DNA of 6,058 nucleotides, from positions 1 through 6,058 of the forward strand of contig JAGVTI010000071.1 of the NCBI GenBank assembly GCA_019136935.1, given 5' to 3'. The notes beneath the pieces are model-generated. The model did no database searches. It saw only the letters and a list, made by a program, of their open reading frames with translations, and had not been told where the DNA came from. The translations under genes and the position numbers were made by a program. The stretch comes from Deltaproteobacteria bacterium. Its GTDB lineage: Bacteria > Desulfobacterota > Syntrophia > Syntrophales > JAAYKM01. This document shows, piece after piece, positions 4,843 to 6,058 of the stretch. The first letter of the stretch is position 1. Every line of letters starts with the position of its first letter.

Positions 4843-6058
4843 TTATTCGATTTCCACCTTTTTAAGGTCCGTTTTCAGCCATTCGAGACGATTCAGGGCA
4901 TTAATGTACGCTCTCGCCGAGGCGACGAGAACATCGGGATGAGCGCCGTGGCCGATGACGGAGCGGCCGTTATAGCGCAGTTGGACCATCACTTCACCCT
5001 GCGCGTCGGTCCCTCCGGTGATGGCGTTCACCGCATACTTGAGAAGCGGGTAGTTGGTTCGGGTGATCTTCCGGATGACGGAAAAAGTCGCATCGACGGG
5101 ACCGATGCCGAAACCAGCATCCTGGTACATTTCGCCGTCGATCATCATCCTCATGGTGGCTGTCGGGATGGCGACACTGCCGGAAACAACATTCAGATAC
5201 TCGAGCTTGTACTTGTCCTCGGACCGGAAGACCTGTTCGTAGACGATCGCTTCGAGATCCTCGTCGAAAATGTCCTTTTTGACATCGGCCAGTTCCTTGA
5301 AGCTGGCGGCAACCTTGTTTAGCTGTTCGTTGGTCAGGTTGTATCCCATCTTCCTCAGATGTTCGCTGATGGCGTGACGTCCCGAATGCTTGCCCAGGAC
5401 GATGTTGCTGTCGGAGATGCCGACGGACTGGGGCGTCATGATTTCGTAGGTGATCTTTTCCTTGATCAGGCCGTCCTGGTGAATCCCCGATTCGTGGGCA
5501 AAGGCATTCGCTCCCACAATGGCCTTGTTCGGCTGGACCGCTACGCCCGTAATCTGGGTCAGCAACCGCGACGAGGGGTATATGTAAGGGGTTTTAATAT
5601 TCGTTTTCAGGCCGAAAAGATCCTTCCGGGTTTCCAGCGCCATGACGATCTCTTCCATGGCGGTATTGCCGGCCCGCTCCCCGATACCGTTGATGGTGCA
5701 CTCTACCTGGCGGGCGCCGTTCCGGAGTGCCGCCAGGGAATTGGCAACGGCCAGGCCCAGGTCGTTATGGCAATGGACGGAGATGATCGCCTGGTTGATG
5801 TTTTTGACCCGCTCGAACAGATAGGCGATAAGACCCCCGAACTCCTCGGGGATCGCGTAACCAACCGTATCGGGAATATTGACCGTTTTGGCCCCCTCGG
5901 CGATGACCGCCTCGACCATTTCGCAGAGGTAGTCCCGGTCTGACCGCGTCGCGTCCATGGGCGAAAATTCGACGTTGGCCGTGAAACCGCAGGCATGTTT
6001 TACCGCTGCCCGGGCTTCTTTGAGGACCTGTTCCCGCGATTTCTTCAGCTGGTATTTC
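4843..6058 (-). CDS. leuA: 2-isopropylmalate synthase (LeuA), 5' end outside window
   Basis: LeuA condenses acetyl-CoA with 2-ketoisovalerate, the committed leucine step, and is normally feedback-inhibited by leucine. The frame is open to the window edge and encodes the last 404 residues; a typical LeuA has about 510, so roughly the first 110, including the RDGEQ metal-site segment, are missing. Visible motifs are [16 protein letters not shown] (near 29-44), NIPDTVGY (60-67), [11 protein letters not shown] (93-103, metal-binding histidines), [14 protein letters not shown] (123-136), [14 protein letters not shown] (184-197) and [10 protein letters not shown] complete C-terminal LeuA dimer/regulatory domain follows (about residues 285-395, including [20 protein letters not shown]). 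An internal ATG at 5956-5958 is not the start, because the LeuA-like sequence continues upstream of it in frame. Homocitrate or citramalate synthase is less likely given the HQDGLIKEK sequence and the neighbours leuB, leuC and leuD. The thioesterase gene begins one base after the stop. Confidence 0.96.
   Translation of the reverse strand, partial: KYQLKKSREQVLKEARAAVKHACGFTANVEFSPMDATRSDRDYLCEMVEAVIAEGAKTVNIPDTVGYAIPEEFGGLIAYLFERVKNINQAIISVHCHNDLGLAVANSLAALRNGARQVECTINGIGERAGNTAMEEIVMALETRKDLFGLKTNIKTPYIYPSSRLLTQITGVAVQPNKAIVGANAFAHESGIHQDGLIKEKITYEIMTPQSVGISDSNIVLGKHSGRHAISEHLRKMGYNLTNEQLNKVAASFKELADVKKDIFDEDLEAIVYEQVFRSEDKYKLEYLNVVSGSVAIPTATMRMMIDGEMYQDAGFGIGPVDATFSVIRKITRTNYPLLKYAVNAITGGTDAQGEVMVQLRYNGRSVIGHGAHPDVLVASARAYINALNRLEWLKTDLKKVEIE

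Noticed and set aside
5359..5943. A 194-codon plus-strand open frame opposite leuA.
   Set aside because: It is the antisense shadow of unmistakable LeuA sequence.
5956..5958. An ATG that could be taken as the start of leuA.
   Set aside because: The LeuA-like sequence continues in frame upstream to the window edge (VEFSP and preceding residues), so this is an internal Met of a truncated gene.

Overview
The window carries a leucine biosynthesis gene cluster. Every gene I can support lies on the minus strand, so transcription runs from high to low coordinates. In transcription order it holds leuA (5' end cut off by the window edge, 4843-6058), a 4-hydroxybenzoyl-CoA-type hotdog thioesterase (4398-4841), leuB (3216-4283), leuC (1932-3194), leuD (1288-1785), a stand-alone cobalamin-dependent methionine synthase activation-domain protein (574-1206) and the first half of an AI-2E/PerM-family membrane protein (1-544, running off the window).

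The four Leu enzymes cover the whole route from 2-ketoisovalerate to 2-ketoisocaproate. LeuA condenses ketoisovalerate with acetyl-CoA to 2-isopropylmalate. LeuC and LeuD isomerise this to 3-isopropylmalate. LeuB oxidises and decarboxylates the product, and a transaminase outside the window would finish leucine. The order A-B-C-D resembles the enteric operon, but LeuC (420 aa) and LeuD (165 aa) are the short HacA/HacB-like type rather than the longer enteric type. LeuB has an unusual coenzyme loop. The thioesterase follows leuA after a single base and appears translationally coupled to it.

Gene spacing is mostly tight (1, 21 and 29 bp), with three wider gaps. The gap of 114 bp before leuB contains a perfect TTGACA box at the thioesterase stop codon. 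The gap of 146 bp between leuC and leuD holds two inverted repeats and a 22-codon open frame whose stop overlaps the leuD start. The gap of 81 bp after leuD contains another inverted repeat. No tRNA, rRNA, CRISPR array or insertion sequence was seen.

GC content looks to be in the mid-50s percent by eye, and Shine-Dalgarno sites are clear. Short-type LeuC/LeuD together with a free-standing MetH activation domain suggests an anaerobic bacterium, perhaps of the former Deltaproteobacteria (Desulfobacterota, Syntrophus-like). That placement is an inference from gene types, not a sequence match. The region reads mainly as a housekeeping biosynthetic operon. The points of interest are the two embedded genes of non-leucine type, the LeuB cofactor loop and the structured leuC-leuD gap.
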